A stretch of 42,714 nucleotides of DNA from Terriglobia bacterium (lineage in GTDB: Bacteria; Acidobacteriota; Terriglobia; Terriglobales; Acidobacteriaceae): contig JAIQFA010000040.1 of the NCBI GenBank assembly GCA_020073525.1, forward strand, positions 1 through 42,714. Direction: 5' to 3'. Shown piece after piece: positions 9,909-17,537 of the stretch (its first letter is position 1; each line of letters starts with the position of its first letter). The translations under genes were made by a program, and so were the position numbers. The notes below the pieces were generated by a model, which was not told the origin of the DNA, searched no databases, and saw only the letters and a program-made list of their open reading frames with translations.

Positions 9909-9992
9909 AGCCGCGAAGCGGCGAAACAGGAAAGCCCGGCACGTAAGTGCCGGGTACGCATTTGGGAAAGATCGAGTCCCGCAAGGAACGGC
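9909..9992 (+). repeat. dispersed repeat family A, copy 3
   Basis: A full copy of the element at 7195-7280 in the same orientation, with the same CCCGGCAC/GTGCCGGG palindrome and the same GATCGAGTCCCGCAAGG tail. It ends about 25 bp before the stop codon of the downstream minus-strand barrel gene. Confidence 0.8.
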
Positions 9993-10018
9993 GCTGCCGT
10001 TACATAGAACACGCGCTC

Positions 10019-10642
10019 CTAGAACCGGTGTACAACGCCGACGCCTACGTAGTAGTTGTGCTGACGGCTTTTCCCCGTATCCACATTCAGCGCGGGAACT
10101 CCAGAATAGAAATCGCGCGCTTCGAAACGTGCGCCCCACCGATGCCACACCCATACATCCAATCCAGCTCCGAACTGTACCACTCCGGTGTTGCTGCCGG
10201 TCGGCCCCGGGTTCGGTAGGTCGAAACCGAGGGTCGACGACTCCCGGAACCGGCCATAGCCGCCGCCAACGCTTACCCACGGAGAGACTGAGTCGCCGGA
10301 AAAAATGTTCACTCGCATCGATGGAGTCACGAATAGTGCCCCAATGTCCTTAGGAGTGTTGCCCTCGAAGCTGTGCACGTCCATCCGCGGATAGATCGCC
10401 ACCGGCAATTCGGCGGACAGTCCAAAAATCTTGACCGTCTTCAGCAGCCGGCCGTAGTTGAACGCCACCGTCTCCTCGTTTCCGAAGTGAATGTGGGGAT
10501 CAGGCGCACCTGAATTCACGATCGTCTGGGTACTGACGAAAGCTCGCCCTGCCGTAATCGACAGATCATTGACTTGCGCCAACGCGCTGGAAACGAGAAT
10601 TAGAACTGGCACAACGAGAACCGCCAGACGTTTAGCCGACAT
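10019..10642 (-). CDS. outer-membrane beta-barrel protein, small porin-like
   Basis: A 207-residue secreted protein. The signal peptide is M-S-A-K-R plus a hydrophobic core ending at A-L-A-Q. The rest alternates short polar turns with amphipathic strands and ends in V-G-V-G-V-V-H-R-F, the aromatic C-terminal signature of outer-membrane barrels. Glycine/aromatic strands (PWVSVGGGYGRF) resemble eight-stranded OmpA/OmpW-like or acyloxyacyl-hydrolase-like barrels, but the exact family is not recognised. The frame is open further upstream to 11098, but that part is antisense to rimO. The ATG at 10642 is chosen because CCGGAGGAGAG lies directly upstream and a clean signal peptide follows. It diverges from rimO and so has its own promoter in the 10643-10838 gap. 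Confidence 0.8.
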   Translation of the reverse strand: MSAKRLAVLVVPVLILVSSALAQVNDLSITAGRAFVSTQTIVNSGAPDPHIHFGNEETVAFNYGRLLKTVKIFGLSAELPVAIYPRMDVHSFEGNTPKDIGALFVTPSMRVNIFSGDSVSPWVSVGGGYGRFRESSTLGFDLPNPGPTGSNTGVVQFGAGLDVWVWHRWGARFEARDFYSGVPALNVDTGKSRQHNYYVGVGVVHRF

Positions 10643-10838
10643 CTCTCCTCCGGAGGTATTGAGGGATGTTGTTTTTGTTTCAATAAGATTAGCACGGCCT
10701 GCCCGGATCGGCGGAAAACCATAAGTACCCTCCTTGGTGCTCAGGGTCTCACGTCCGGCCGGCGGGGCTATGACCATGTCAGATGCTAGAATTGTGTAGA
10801 TCTGTTTCCTGCTGATCATTTCTGATCTGCCTGTAAAG

Positions 10839-12305
10839 ATGCCCATAAAGAAAAGCATATCCGCGACTGCGGGGCCCACTGCCCCGGCCAAGGTAGGGTT
10901 TGTGAGCCTCGGCTGCCCCAAGAACCTCGTCGATAGCGAGGTGATGATGGGCATGCTGGCCCAAGCCGGCGCCGAACTGACTCCCCAAGCCGAGGACGCG
11001 GACGTCATCGTGGTAAACACCTGCTCCTTCATCGGCACCGCGCAGCAGGAATCCATCGATACCATCCTCGAAATGGCCCGCCACAAAACGGGCGGCAAGG
11101 CGAAACGGCTGGTCGTTGCCGGCTGTCTGGTCGAGCGTTTTCACGATGAGATCCGAAAGAATATTCCTGAGGTGGACGCAGTCGTAGGCACCGGCGAATT
11201 GGAGAAGATTCTGGCTGCTGCCGGAGTAGCGGTAGCACCCCGCGAGCCCAGTCCTTTCAACATTCTCACTTCGAGGCCCGAAGGCGATCATCGCCGCCAG
11301 CAGGGCCGCTTTGCGCGCGATTCCTGGGACGGCGCCGTCGCCGACCTTCCCAACTATTTGTACGATGACCACACGCCTCGCATTCTGACCACTCCGCGAT
11401 CTTCGGCCTATATCAAGATCGCCGAAGGCTGCGATCATCCCTGCAGTTTTTGCATCATTCCCCAGCTGCGCGGACAGTTCCGCTCAAGACGTTTCGAATC
11501 GGTGATCGCCGAAGCCGAGCGCCTGGCGCAATCCGGCGTGCGTGAAATCACCCTCATCGGGCAGGACACCACTTGCTACGGCGAAGATCTAGGCCTGAAA
11601 GACGGCCTGGCCCTGCTGCTCGAAAAGCTAGCGGGCATCGACGACCTGCAATGGATTCGCTTCCTTTACGCGTATCCCAACAAGATCACAGGCCGCCTGC
11701 TCGATACGATCGCTGCCCACGACAACATCTGCTCCTACATCGATGTACCGCTGCAGCACGCCTCGGCGACGGTCCTGAAGCGCATGAAGCGCGGCGGCTG
11801 CTCCGACCTGTTCCTGCGCTCCATCGAAAAAATGCGCCGTGTCATTCCCGGCGTTACTCTGCGGACGTCGTTCATAGTAGGCTTCCCCGGCGAAACCGAA
11901 AAAGAATTCGAGGAGCTTTGCCGTTTCGTGAAAGACGCGGCCTTCGACTGGATGGGAGCCTTCGGCTACTCCGACCAGGAAGGTGCGGGCGCCTTTGATC
12001 AGGCCAAAAAGCTTTCCCCGCGCGAGATCGAGAGCCGCCGCAAGTCGCTGATGTCGATCCAGAAAAAAATCAGCCGTACAAAAAAGAAATCGTTGATCGG
12101 ACAAGAATTCGAGCTGCTGCTGGAAGGCGCATCCACCGAGTCCGACCTCCTCCTGGAGGGCCGCACCGCGATGCACGCGCCCGAGATTGACGGCAAGGTC
12201 TTCGTGAACGATTATCCCGAAGGCAACGAGCCGAAAGAAGGCGACTTTTACCGCTGCCGCATCACCGAAGCCCACGATTACGATTTAGTAGCGGAAATCG
12301 TTTGA
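10839..12305 (+). CDS. rimO: ribosomal protein S12 methylthiotransferase RimO
   Basis: A radical-SAM methylthiotransferase of 488 residues that adds a methylthio group to an aspartate of ribosomal protein S12. The N-terminal UPF0004 domain carries the diagnostic S-L-G-C-P-K-N-L-V-D-S-E, with further cysteines in V-N-T-C-S-F and A-G-C-L-V-E-R for the auxiliary [4Fe-4S] cluster. The radical-SAM cysteines are C198, C202 and C205 (G-C-D-H-P-C-S-F-C). A C-terminal TRAM domain begins near residue 420. The protein is somewhat longer than E. coli RimO (441), partly from a linker of about 60 residues before the radical-SAM motif. It leads the run rimO-yacG-RAYT-pgpA. A TAGAAT at about 10786 could be its -10 box, but no good -35 is visible. 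Confidence 0.96.
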   Translation: MPIKKSISATAGPTAPAKVGFVSLGCPKNLVDSEVMMGMLAQAGAELTPQAEDADVIVVNTCSFIGTAQQESIDTILEMARHKTGGKAKRLVVAGCLVERFHDEIRKNIPEVDAVVGTGELEKILAAAGVAVAPREPSPFNILTSRPEGDHRRQQGRFARDSWDGAVADLPNYLYDDHTPRILTTPRSSAYIKIAEGCDHPCSFCIIPQLRGQFRSRRFESVIAEAERLAQSGVREITLIGQDTTCYGEDLGLKDGLALLLEKLAGIDDLQWIRFLYAYPNKITGRLLDTIAAHDNICSYIDVPLQHASATVLKRMKRGGCSDLFLRSIEKMRRVIPGVTLRTSFIVGFPGETEKEFEELCRFVKDAAFDWMGAFGYSDQEGAGAFDQAKKLSPREIESRRKSLMSIQKKISRTKKKSLIGQEFELLLEGASTESDLLLEGRTAMHAPEIDGKVFVNDYPEGNEPKEGDFYRCRITEAHDYDLVAEIV

Positions 12306-12325
12306 AATCTCCTGTAGAGACCAAA

Positions 12326-12523
12326 ATGCCGCGTAATCGCCAAATCAAACTCCGTTGCCCGATCTGCAAGAAGCCGACGAAGGCCACGGACCCCGACTTC
12401 CCTTTCTGCAGCGACCGCTGCCGCCTGATCGATCTCGGCAAGTGGGCCAGCGGTGGCTACGTAATCTCGTCGCCCGTCGCCGACGCCGAAGAGGCGGTGC
12501 CCGATACGGAAGATTCGCAGTGA
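12326..12523 (+). CDS. yacG: YacG, zinc-binding DNA gyrase inhibitor
   Basis: A 65-residue protein with the C-x2-C ... C-x3-C zinc finger (C11, C14, C28, C32: R-C-P-I-C and F-C-S-D-R-C-R) followed by D-L-G-K-W-A-S-G-G-Y. This is the whole diagnostic pattern of YacG. In E. coli YacG binds GyrB and blocks gyrase from binding DNA. A TTG start at 12302 would overlap the rimO stop, but the ATG at 12326 places the conserved finger at its usual distance from the N-terminus and has GAGA upstream. The stop codon is shared with the GTG start of the next gene (GTGA). Confidence 0.9.
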   Translation: MPRNRQIKLRCPICKKPTKATDPDFPFCSDRCRLIDLGKWASGGYVISSPVADAEEAVPDTEDSQ

Positions 12524-13248
12524 AACACAAGCCCGAACCCGCCCCCAATGACCGTAGCGCCGGCGTCTCGCCGGCTGTCGCGGGGGCGTCCCGCCCCCGC
12601 TTCGGCGAGGTCAAGATCCGCGATCGCGGCAGGCTCCCCCACTGGGAAACGGACAATGCCACCTACTTCATAACCTTCCGGCTAGCCGATTCACTTCCCA
12701 AGTCAGTTCTTGATCGCATCGAATCCGAGCGACAATCCATCGTCAAGACTGCCGCACAGGCGGGGCGGACCCCAAGTTCTGACGAACGCCGGAAAATCCA
12801 GCGCCTCTCCACTCCCGTGATCGAACGCTTCCTCGACAGCGGCGCGGGCGCTTGTCACTTGCAGAATTCCGCCATCGCAGAAGAAGCGGCCAACGCCTTG
12901 CGTTATTTTGATGAGAAACGCTATCGGCTCTTTGCATGGTGCGTCATGCCGAACCATGTGCATGTCGTGGCCCGATTCTTCCCGGGACATGTTCTCGCGA
13001 CGGTGGTACATTCCTGGAAATCGTTCAGCGCGAAACACGCGAATCGGATCCTACGGACACATGGCGTTTTTTGGCAACGGGAGTATTATGACCACCTCAT
13101 CCGAAGCGAAGGGGAGTTCGAACGCGCCATTCGCTATGTGAGCGAAAATCCTGCAAAGGCACAACTGAAAGATTGGAAGTGGGTTTGGGTGTGCGGGCGG
13201 GACGCCCGCACGACAGCCGCCGAGGACGGCGGCGCTACCCTCTCCTAA
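12520..13248 (+). CDS. REP-associated tyrosine transposase (RAYT, Y1/IS200-like)
   Basis: A 242-residue HUH-family transposase. The HUH motif is M-P-N-H-V-H-V-V-A (H146, H148) and the catalytic tyrosine is in Q-R-E-Y-Y-D-H (Y189 or Y190). R-Y-V-S-E-N-P-x-K-A is typical of RAYTs, single-copy host-associated relatives of the IS200/IS605 transposases that act on REP palindromes. The GTG start overlaps the yacG stop by four bases (GTGA) with GGAAG upstream, so translation is probably coupled to the rimO-yacG operon. Residues 11-27 are encoded by a 51-nt REP unit. About the last 17 residues are encoded by an inverted REP (13191-13240), so the gene lies between, and partly consists of, opposing REPs. 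The HUH and tyrosine motifs appear intact, suggesting it is functional. Confidence 0.88.
   Translation: MKHKPEPAPNDRSAGVSPAVAGASRPRFGEVKIRDRGRLPHWETDNATYFITFRLADSLPKSVLDRIESERQSIVKTAAQAGRTPSSDERRKIQRLSTPVIERFLDSGAGACHLQNSAIAEEAANALRYFDEKRYRLFAWCVMPNHVHVVARFFPGHVLATVVHSWKSFSAKHANRILRTHGVFWQREYYDHLIRSEGEFERAIRYVSENPAKAQLKDWKWVWVCGRDARTTAAEDGGATLS
12550..12600 (+). repeat. REP unit, direct copy 1 (inside RAYT N-terminal codons)
   Basis: A 51-nt unit with two palindromic parts (GCCGGCGTCTCGCCGGC and GCGGGGGCGTCCCGCCCCCGC in an overlapping arrangement). It is identical, base for base, to 13321-13371. Read in the host frame it encodes D-RSAGVSPAVAGASRPR. Confidence 0.9.
13191..13240 (-). repeat. 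REP unit, inverted copy (RAYT 3' codons)
   Basis: Read on the minus strand it begins GGGTAGCGCCGCCGTC and runs through GGCGGCTGTCGTGCGGGCG, a diverged version of the unit at 12550. It lies inside the last codons of the RAYT gene. Together with the 12550 copy it gives the flanking inverted REP pair typical of RAYT loci. Confidence 0.8.
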
Positions 13249-13254
13249 ACGTCT

Positions 13255-13845
13255 ATGGATTCCTCCAAGTCTGTTCCGAGTTCTGACGCGGCGAACCCCA
13301 ACCGAAGCAGCGCCACACCCGACCGTAGCGCCGGCGTCTCGCCGGCTGTCGCGGGGGCGTCCCGCCCCCGCGCTCCTCTATGGGCCACGCTGGTCGCCAC
13401 TTTCTTCGGCGCGGGACGCCTCAAGCCCGGCCCCGGCACCTGGGGATCGGTGGCCACAGTGCTCCTGTGGGCGCTGGCCAGTTCCCAAATTCCGGCAGCG
13501 AGCCGCACCTGGGCAACGGCCTTAGCTGCCGCCGCTGTAATAATCATCGGCATTCAGGCCGCAACGCTGGTCGCACGCGCCTCCGGCCTGAAGGATCCGC
13601 AATTCGTCGTCATCGATGAAGTCGCCGGACAACTGGTCACCCTCATCGCCGTCCCTCTGGCTTGGAAAACTTTTCTCGCGGGCCTTATACTCTTCCGTGT
13701 CTTCGATATTCTGAAGCCGTTTCCCATTCGCCGCCTGGAGCGCTTGCCGGAAGGTACGGGAATCGTGGTAGACGACCTGGGAGCGGGACTCTATGCGCTC
13801 GCCGTCATGCATCTTCTTTTGCACTTCGGTCTTCTAATGAAGTAG
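13255..13845 (+). CDS. pgpA: phosphatidylglycerophosphatase A
   Basis: PgpA removes phosphate from phosphatidylglycerophosphate to give phosphatidylglycerol, at the inner membrane. Family signatures are G-A-G-R-L-K-P-G-P-G-T-W-G-S near residue 52, D-E-V-A-G-Q-L (metal-binding acidic residues), D-I-L-K-P-F-P-I-R and D-D-L-G-A-G. There are several transmembrane helices. It has 196 residues, about 25-30 longer than usual. The extra length is an N-terminal tail of about 45 residues, in which residues 23-39 are encoded by a REP unit identical to the one in the RAYT. No downstream in-frame ATG exists before the conserved core, so ATG 13255 is the best start. The start is 6 nt after the RAYT stop, consistent with one operon. 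Confidence 0.92.
   Translation: MDSSKSVPSSDAANPNRSSATPDRSAGVSPAVAGASRPRAPLWATLVATFFGAGRLKPGPGTWGSVATVLLWALASSQIPAASRTWATALAAAAVIIIGIQAATLVARASGLKDPQFVVIDEVAGQLVTLIAVPLAWKTFLAGLILFRVFDILKPFPIRRLERLPEGTGIVVDDLGAGLYALAVMHLLLHFGLLMK
13321..13371 (+). repeat. REP unit, direct copy 2 (inside pgpA N-terminal codons)
   Basis: Identical over 51 nt to 12550-12600 and in the same reading frame, so PgpA carries the same 17-residue peptide as the RAYT. Confidence 0.9.
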
Positions 13846-13884
13846 CGCCGGGCTTACATAGAAAGTTCCTGCCGGAACACACTC

Positions 13885-14943
13885 ATGAGCATTTCCGACC
13901 GCCTGCTGGGAAAAAAGAACGTCAACGGCAAACCGCACATCGAGGCGGTAGCGCCCAGTTTTGCGTTGCCCGGCGGCGAGGTTCGCATCATCGGAAAGAG
14001 CCTGAGTCCGCATGAATTACGCCGCCCCAGCGTGCGCTTCGGCGAAGTCGAAGCTGCGGTGCTCATCAGTTCCGACGATTTCCTGGTAGCCCGCGTGCCC
14101 GAAGGAGCGGCATCCGGACCCGTAGTAGTGGGCACCAACGGCAACGTCAGCAACCCGCATTCCATCAAGGTGGCAGTCCCCGTTGCCGACAACCTTCATC
14201 CCGTCACCAATCCCGCGCTCGACCGCGAAGGCAACATCTTCGTCACTTTTTCCGGATCGCGCGGCCAGAAGACTCCCGTCTCCATCTACAAGATCGACAC
14301 CAATTACAACGTGAAGCCGTTTCTCAGCGACATGATGAACGCTACAGCGATCGCCTTCGACCGCGAAGGCGAGATGTACGTTTCGTCGCGCCACGACGAA
14401 GCGGTCTACAAAGTCGCACCCAACGGCACCATGTCGACCTACGCCGAAGGCATGGGAGTCGCCACCGGCATCGCCTTCGATCGCGAGGAAAATCTTTACG
14501 TCGGCGACCGCAACGGAACCATTTTCAAGATCGCGCGCGACCGCCAGATTTTTGTCTTCGCGACGCTCGAGCCCAGCGTCTCCGCCTATCACCTCGCCTT
14601 CGGTCCCCAGGGCGATCTGTTCGTCACCGGCCCCAGCACTTCCAGCTTCGACAGCGTCTACAAAGTCGACCCCCACGGAACCGTGTCCGTCTTCTACCGC
14701 GGCCTGGGACGTCCGCAGGGTCTGGCGCTGGATGTCGACGGCAATCTCTACGTCGCCGCCTCGCTCGCCGGAAAACGCGGCATCGTGAAGATCACTCCCC
14801 AAGCCAAAGCCTGCCTCGAAGTCTCCGGCAACGGCCTGGTCGGACTAGCCTTCGCTCCCGGCAAGTCCGCCATCCTCGCCACCCACAGCGCCATCCACCA
14901 CATCGCGTGGGGCATTCAGGGATTGCCGCTGCTGCCGGAATAG
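13885..14943 (+). CDS. IPT/TIG domain plus NHL/SMP-30-like beta-propeller protein
   Basis: A 352-residue protein without an obvious signal peptide. An IPT/TIG immunoglobulin-like domain covers about 18-95 (H-I-E-A-V-A-P-S-F-A-L-P-G-G-E-V-R-I-I-G). A beta-propeller built from NHL/SMP-30-type blades follows, with repeated strands such as A-I-A-F-D-R-E-G-E-M-Y-V-S, G-I-A-F-D-R-E-E-N-L-Y-V-G and G-L-A-L-D-V-D-G-N-L-Y-V-A. The ATG at 13885 is 39 nt after pgpA, so it may belong to the same transcript. The function is not known: such propellers can be binding scaffolds or lactonase-like. The lack of a signal peptide is unusual beside the many secreted propellers in this window. Confidence 0.82.
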   Translation: MSISDRLLGKKNVNGKPHIEAVAPSFALPGGEVRIIGKSLSPHELRRPSVRFGEVEAAVLISSDDFLVARVPEGAASGPVVVGTNGNVSNPHSIKVAVPVADNLHPVTNPALDREGNIFVTFSGSRGQKTPVSIYKIDTNYNVKPFLSDMMNATAIAFDREGEMYVSSRHDEAVYKVAPNGTMSTYAEGMGVATGIAFDREENLYVGDRNGTIFKIARDRQIFVFATLEPSVSAYHLAFGPQGDLFVTGPSTSSFDSVYKVDPHGTVSVFYRGLGRPQGLALDVDGNLYVAASLAGKRGIVKITPQAKACLEVSGNGLVGLAFAPGKSAILATHSAIHHIAWGIQGLPLLPE

Positions 14944-15016
14944 CAGCTCACAGCCATCAGCCGTCATCCATCAGGCAAACCTATCCAACTTGTCATCCTG
15001 AACGCAGCGAAGGACC
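14944..15016 (+). repeat. dispersed repeat family B, copy 1
   Basis: A CAGCtCaCAGC-type stretch is followed by CCATCCAACTTGTCATCCTGA-like sequence and GCAGCGAAGGACC. The same order occurs at 17743-17850. The two copies bracket the kelch/ASH gene as direct repeats. Confidence 0.65.
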
Positions 15017-15085
15017 TGCTTCCATCTCGCGAGGCAAGGACGCTTCAAGGAGCCTCCCCGATTCTTGGTTGTGCCATCCTCGGCA

Positions 15086-15116
15086 AGAAAAACGGGGCCG
15101 CTTGTGCAGCCCCGTT
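15086..15116 (-). terminator. intrinsic terminator of the kelch/ASH gene
   Basis: A perfect 8-bp stem, AACGGGGC (15091-15098) and GCCCCGTT (15109-15116), is followed on the minus strand by TTTTTCTT. It lies 28 bp after the stop codon at 15144. Confidence 0.88.
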
Positions 15117-15143
15117 AGGGAAGTTATTCAGAGTACATCTCGG

Positions 15144-17537
15144 TTACTTGCCCGTTCCCGTCAGAGTCGAAATCTGCGGGCTACCGGCAGCGCTGTCGCT
15201 CACCTGCAATGTGCCCGTCCTCGTTCCGGTCTGCGTTGGTGTGAACACCACGCTGATCGTGCATGTGGACTTGGCGGCCAGACTTGTCGAACAGGTCGTC
15301 GTGGAAACACTGAAGTCTCCCGTCGTCGAAACGCTGATGCCGGTCAGCGATACGGCCTGCAGGTTTTTTAGCGTGAATACCTTCGCCGGACTCGACACCC
15401 CAACCAATTCTTTCGGGAACGTCGCAGTGACCGGAGTTAGTTTGGCTTGCACGCCGCCGGTGCCGGAAAGGGCCACGGTTTGCGGACTGCTCGGCGAGTT
15501 GTCGGTAAGAGTCAAGGTGCCAGTACGCGTCCCAACCGCGGTCGGCGTAAAGGTAACCTTGATGATGCAGCTCTTTCCCGCAGCCAGCGTGCTGCCGCAC
15601 GGTTTCGAACTGGCCGCCAGAGCGAAATCGCCGCTGCTGGTGATGCTGCTGATGCTCAGCGCTACCGACCCGGTGTTGGTGAGAGTCACCGCCTTCGCAG
15701 CACCAGTCGCGCCTAAGACAACCGTGCCCCAGGTTAGCGATGTCGGCGACACCGTGACGGTTGGACCTGTACCGCTCGGATTTACCGTCAATGCCAGCGC
15801 CGTTGTCGCGGTCACGCTGCCCGACACGCCAGTAATCGTCAGGGTGGACGTCCCGGTAGTGGCCGTGGCGCTGGCCGTAAGAGTCAGTGTGCTGGTTGTG
15901 GTTGTGGGATTCGGGCTGAAGGCCGCCGTTACGCCGCTCGGCAGACCCGAGACGCTCAAAGTAACGCTGCCGCTGAAACCGCTCTGCGGAGTAACCGTAA
16001 TGGTGCTCGCGCCACTGCTACCCTGCACGATGCCAACCGAGCTCGGGCTCGCGCCTAAACTGAAACCAGCGCCCGGCACAACGTCCACGACAACCGGGTT
16101 CGACTCGATGCCGTTGGCAACCACATACAGGTTATAGCTCCCGCTGGGAAGGCCGGCCGGCACGTCGAACTTGGTGGAATTGGAAGTGGAGGGAGCGATC
16201 GAGTGCGTACTCTCATCGTGAGTGGTGGCGTAATAGACCGTGTTCGGTGCGGCGGCCGGCACCAGGCGAACCAGTGGATAGTTGGTAGCTCCCTGATAGT
16301 CGTCACCGTATGCGTTGGCCTCCGACAAACCATTGAGTTGTGCTCCAGATAGAACCGTGTTGGTCGAAGGACTGCCGACCGACCCACTCAGAGCATTGAT
16401 CGTCGGCGCGACGCCCCCAACCACGCCTGCGGCCGGCGTATAAATTTCCACCGTACCGCTGAAGTCGGTGAACATGATCTGACCCGTCGGAAGAATCATC
16501 AGGTGTCCGACATACGATGAATCAGACGGGCAGTTCGACGGATTCGCCGTGTTCGTCAGGGTATTGGTCGTTGGATCGTACTCGACAAACTGGCAACCAC
16601 CTTGGAACAGGCCAGGGCTCAACATGGCGAGCACCTTGCCGTTTGGCTCAAGCGCTGCTGGACCATCGGCCTGATCCAAACCGTTGCCGGGAGTCGGGCC
16701 AGACGACCAGGTGTTGCTGGCAACGTCGTAGATAGCCGTCGCCACTACGTTCCCTCCAAACTGAAACACCTTGTTGTTGTACATCAGGACCGCGGCGCCC
16801 AATTCTTCGTCGTTGGCGTTATAGAGCTGGACGGGCAGGTTTGGACCGCACGACCAGATGCCGGTCCCTTGATCGTAAAGCTCCGAGCCCTGGTTGGTGC
16901 CGCAATTGGAACTATGTTTCGCATCTACGGTCAGCACTTGGTCGTTGCTCAGCAGCGTAAACCCTGATTCATCGTTACTCGACTGGTTCACCGAGCCGGT
17001 CGCCGTCCAGGAATTCGGGCCGTTAAACAACGCATTCTGGGCTGTACAGCAGTTCGACTGCATGTAGGTTCCATTGGCTAGAATCACGCTCTCCGCGTCG
17101 CCGAGGTTAGTCCAGCCGGCAGGCGGGGAGTTCGACGTCCAGGTTATGGTGCTTCCCGAGATGGTTCCAATCGCACCCTTGGTCGTCCATACCGACTGGC
17201 CGCTGTTGTACTCTCCGCCTTCGATGACAACTGTTTTCCCGTCCATCAGCACTTGGGAACCGAAGAACCAGGGCGCGTAGCCGGTGGGCATATTTCCGCC
17301 AGAGCTCCATGTGCCATTCACGTAACTGCCGGTGGAGTCCGGGGTGAGAATATGCCAGGCTCTGGAGTTTCCGGCTTGTTCCTCATGCACCAGGATCCTG
17401 CCGTCCCTGAGTTGTAGCATGACGCCGACGTTAACCCCGGGTTGATTCACAAGGGGTGTCCAGGTTTGGGCACCAGCGGCTGCGAGCAAGGCGAACAGTA
17501 TGGTGGACGTAATGGCGAGCTTTCCAGGCAATTTCAA
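15144..17537 (-). CDS. secreted kelch/galactose-oxidase-like propeller with Ig-like and ASH/HYDIN repeats
   Basis: A 797-residue exported protein. The signal peptide covers 1-23 (L-L-A-A-A-G-A-Q). A kelch-like propeller occupies about 25-370 (ILVHEEQAGNSRAWH, VVIEGGEYNSGQS, VFQFGGNVVATA). A galactose-oxidase C-terminal-like (DUF1929-type) domain covers about 375-485. An Ig-like domain rich in Ser/Thr follows to about 590 (SGSVTLSVSGLPSGVTAAFS). Two ASH/HYDIN 'choice-of-anchor D' repeats lie at about 595-690 and 695-797 (ISSITSSGDFALAASSKPCG; ISVSTTGDFSVSTTTCSTSL). Copper ligands of true galactose oxidase are not evident, so I do not call it an oxidase. It is probably an extracellular or surface binding protein. 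It has its own terminator and is flanked by direct repeats (14944 and 17743). Confidence 0.85.
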   Translation of the reverse strand: MKLPGKLAITSTILFALLAAAGAQTWTPLVNQPGVNVGVMLQLRDGRILVHEEQAGNSRAWHILTPDSTGSYVNGTWSSGGNMPTGYAPWFFGSQVLMDGKTVVIEGGEYNSGQSVWTTKGAIGTISGSTITWTSNSPPAGWTNLGDAESVILANGTYMQSNCCTAQNALFNGPNSWTATGSVNQSSNDESGFTLLSNDQVLTVDAKHSSNCGTNQGSELYDQGTGIWSCGPNLPVQLYNANDEELGAAVLMYNNKVFQFGGNVVATAIYDVASNTWSSGPTPGNGLDQADGPAALEPNGKVLAMLSPGLFQGGCQFVEYDPTTNTLTNTANPSNCPSDSSYVGHLMILPTGQIMFTDFSGTVEIYTPAAGVVGGVAPTINALSGSVGSPSTNTVLSGAQLNGLSEANAYGDDYQGATNYPLVRLVPAAAPNTVYYATTHDESTHSIAPSTSNSTKFDVPAGLPSGSYNLYVVANGIESNPVVVDVVPGAGFSLGASPSSVGIVQGSSGASTITVTPQSGFSGSVTLSVSGLPSGVTAAFSPNPTTTTSTLTLTASATATTGTSTLTITGVSGSVTATTALALTVNPSGTGPTVTVSPTSLTWGTVVLGATGAAKAVTLTNTGSVALSISSITSSGDFALAASSKPCGSTLAAGKSCIIKVTFTPTAVGTRTGTLTLTDNSPSSPQTVALSGTGGVQAKLTPVTATFPKELVGVSSPAKVFTLKNLQAVSLTGISVSTTGDFSVSTTTCSTSLAAKSTCTISVVFTPTQTGTRTGTLQVSDSAAGSPQISTLTGTGK

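Larger units (their letters stand above)
9704..10018. other. repeat-filled intergenic region
   Basis: A 315-bp convergent gap between the transglutaminase gene and the barrel gene. It is filled by repeat family A copies 2 and 3 and linking sequence that shares the GTCTGTGT word with the upstream copy region at 7144. I see no gene. Confidence 0.5.

Noticed and set aside
10643..11098. Upstream extension of the barrel gene frame
   Set aside because: It overlaps rimO in antisense, while a strong ribosome-binding site and signal peptide start at 10642.
12302..12325. TTG start for yacG overlapping rimO
   Set aside because: ATG 12326 gives the usual distance to the zinc finger. The extra eight residues have no conserved character.
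15148..16137. 329-codon plus-strand frame opposite the ASH repeats
   Set aside because: It is the Val/Leu/Pro-rich mirror of a Thr/Ser/Gly-rich repeat protein, not an independent gene.
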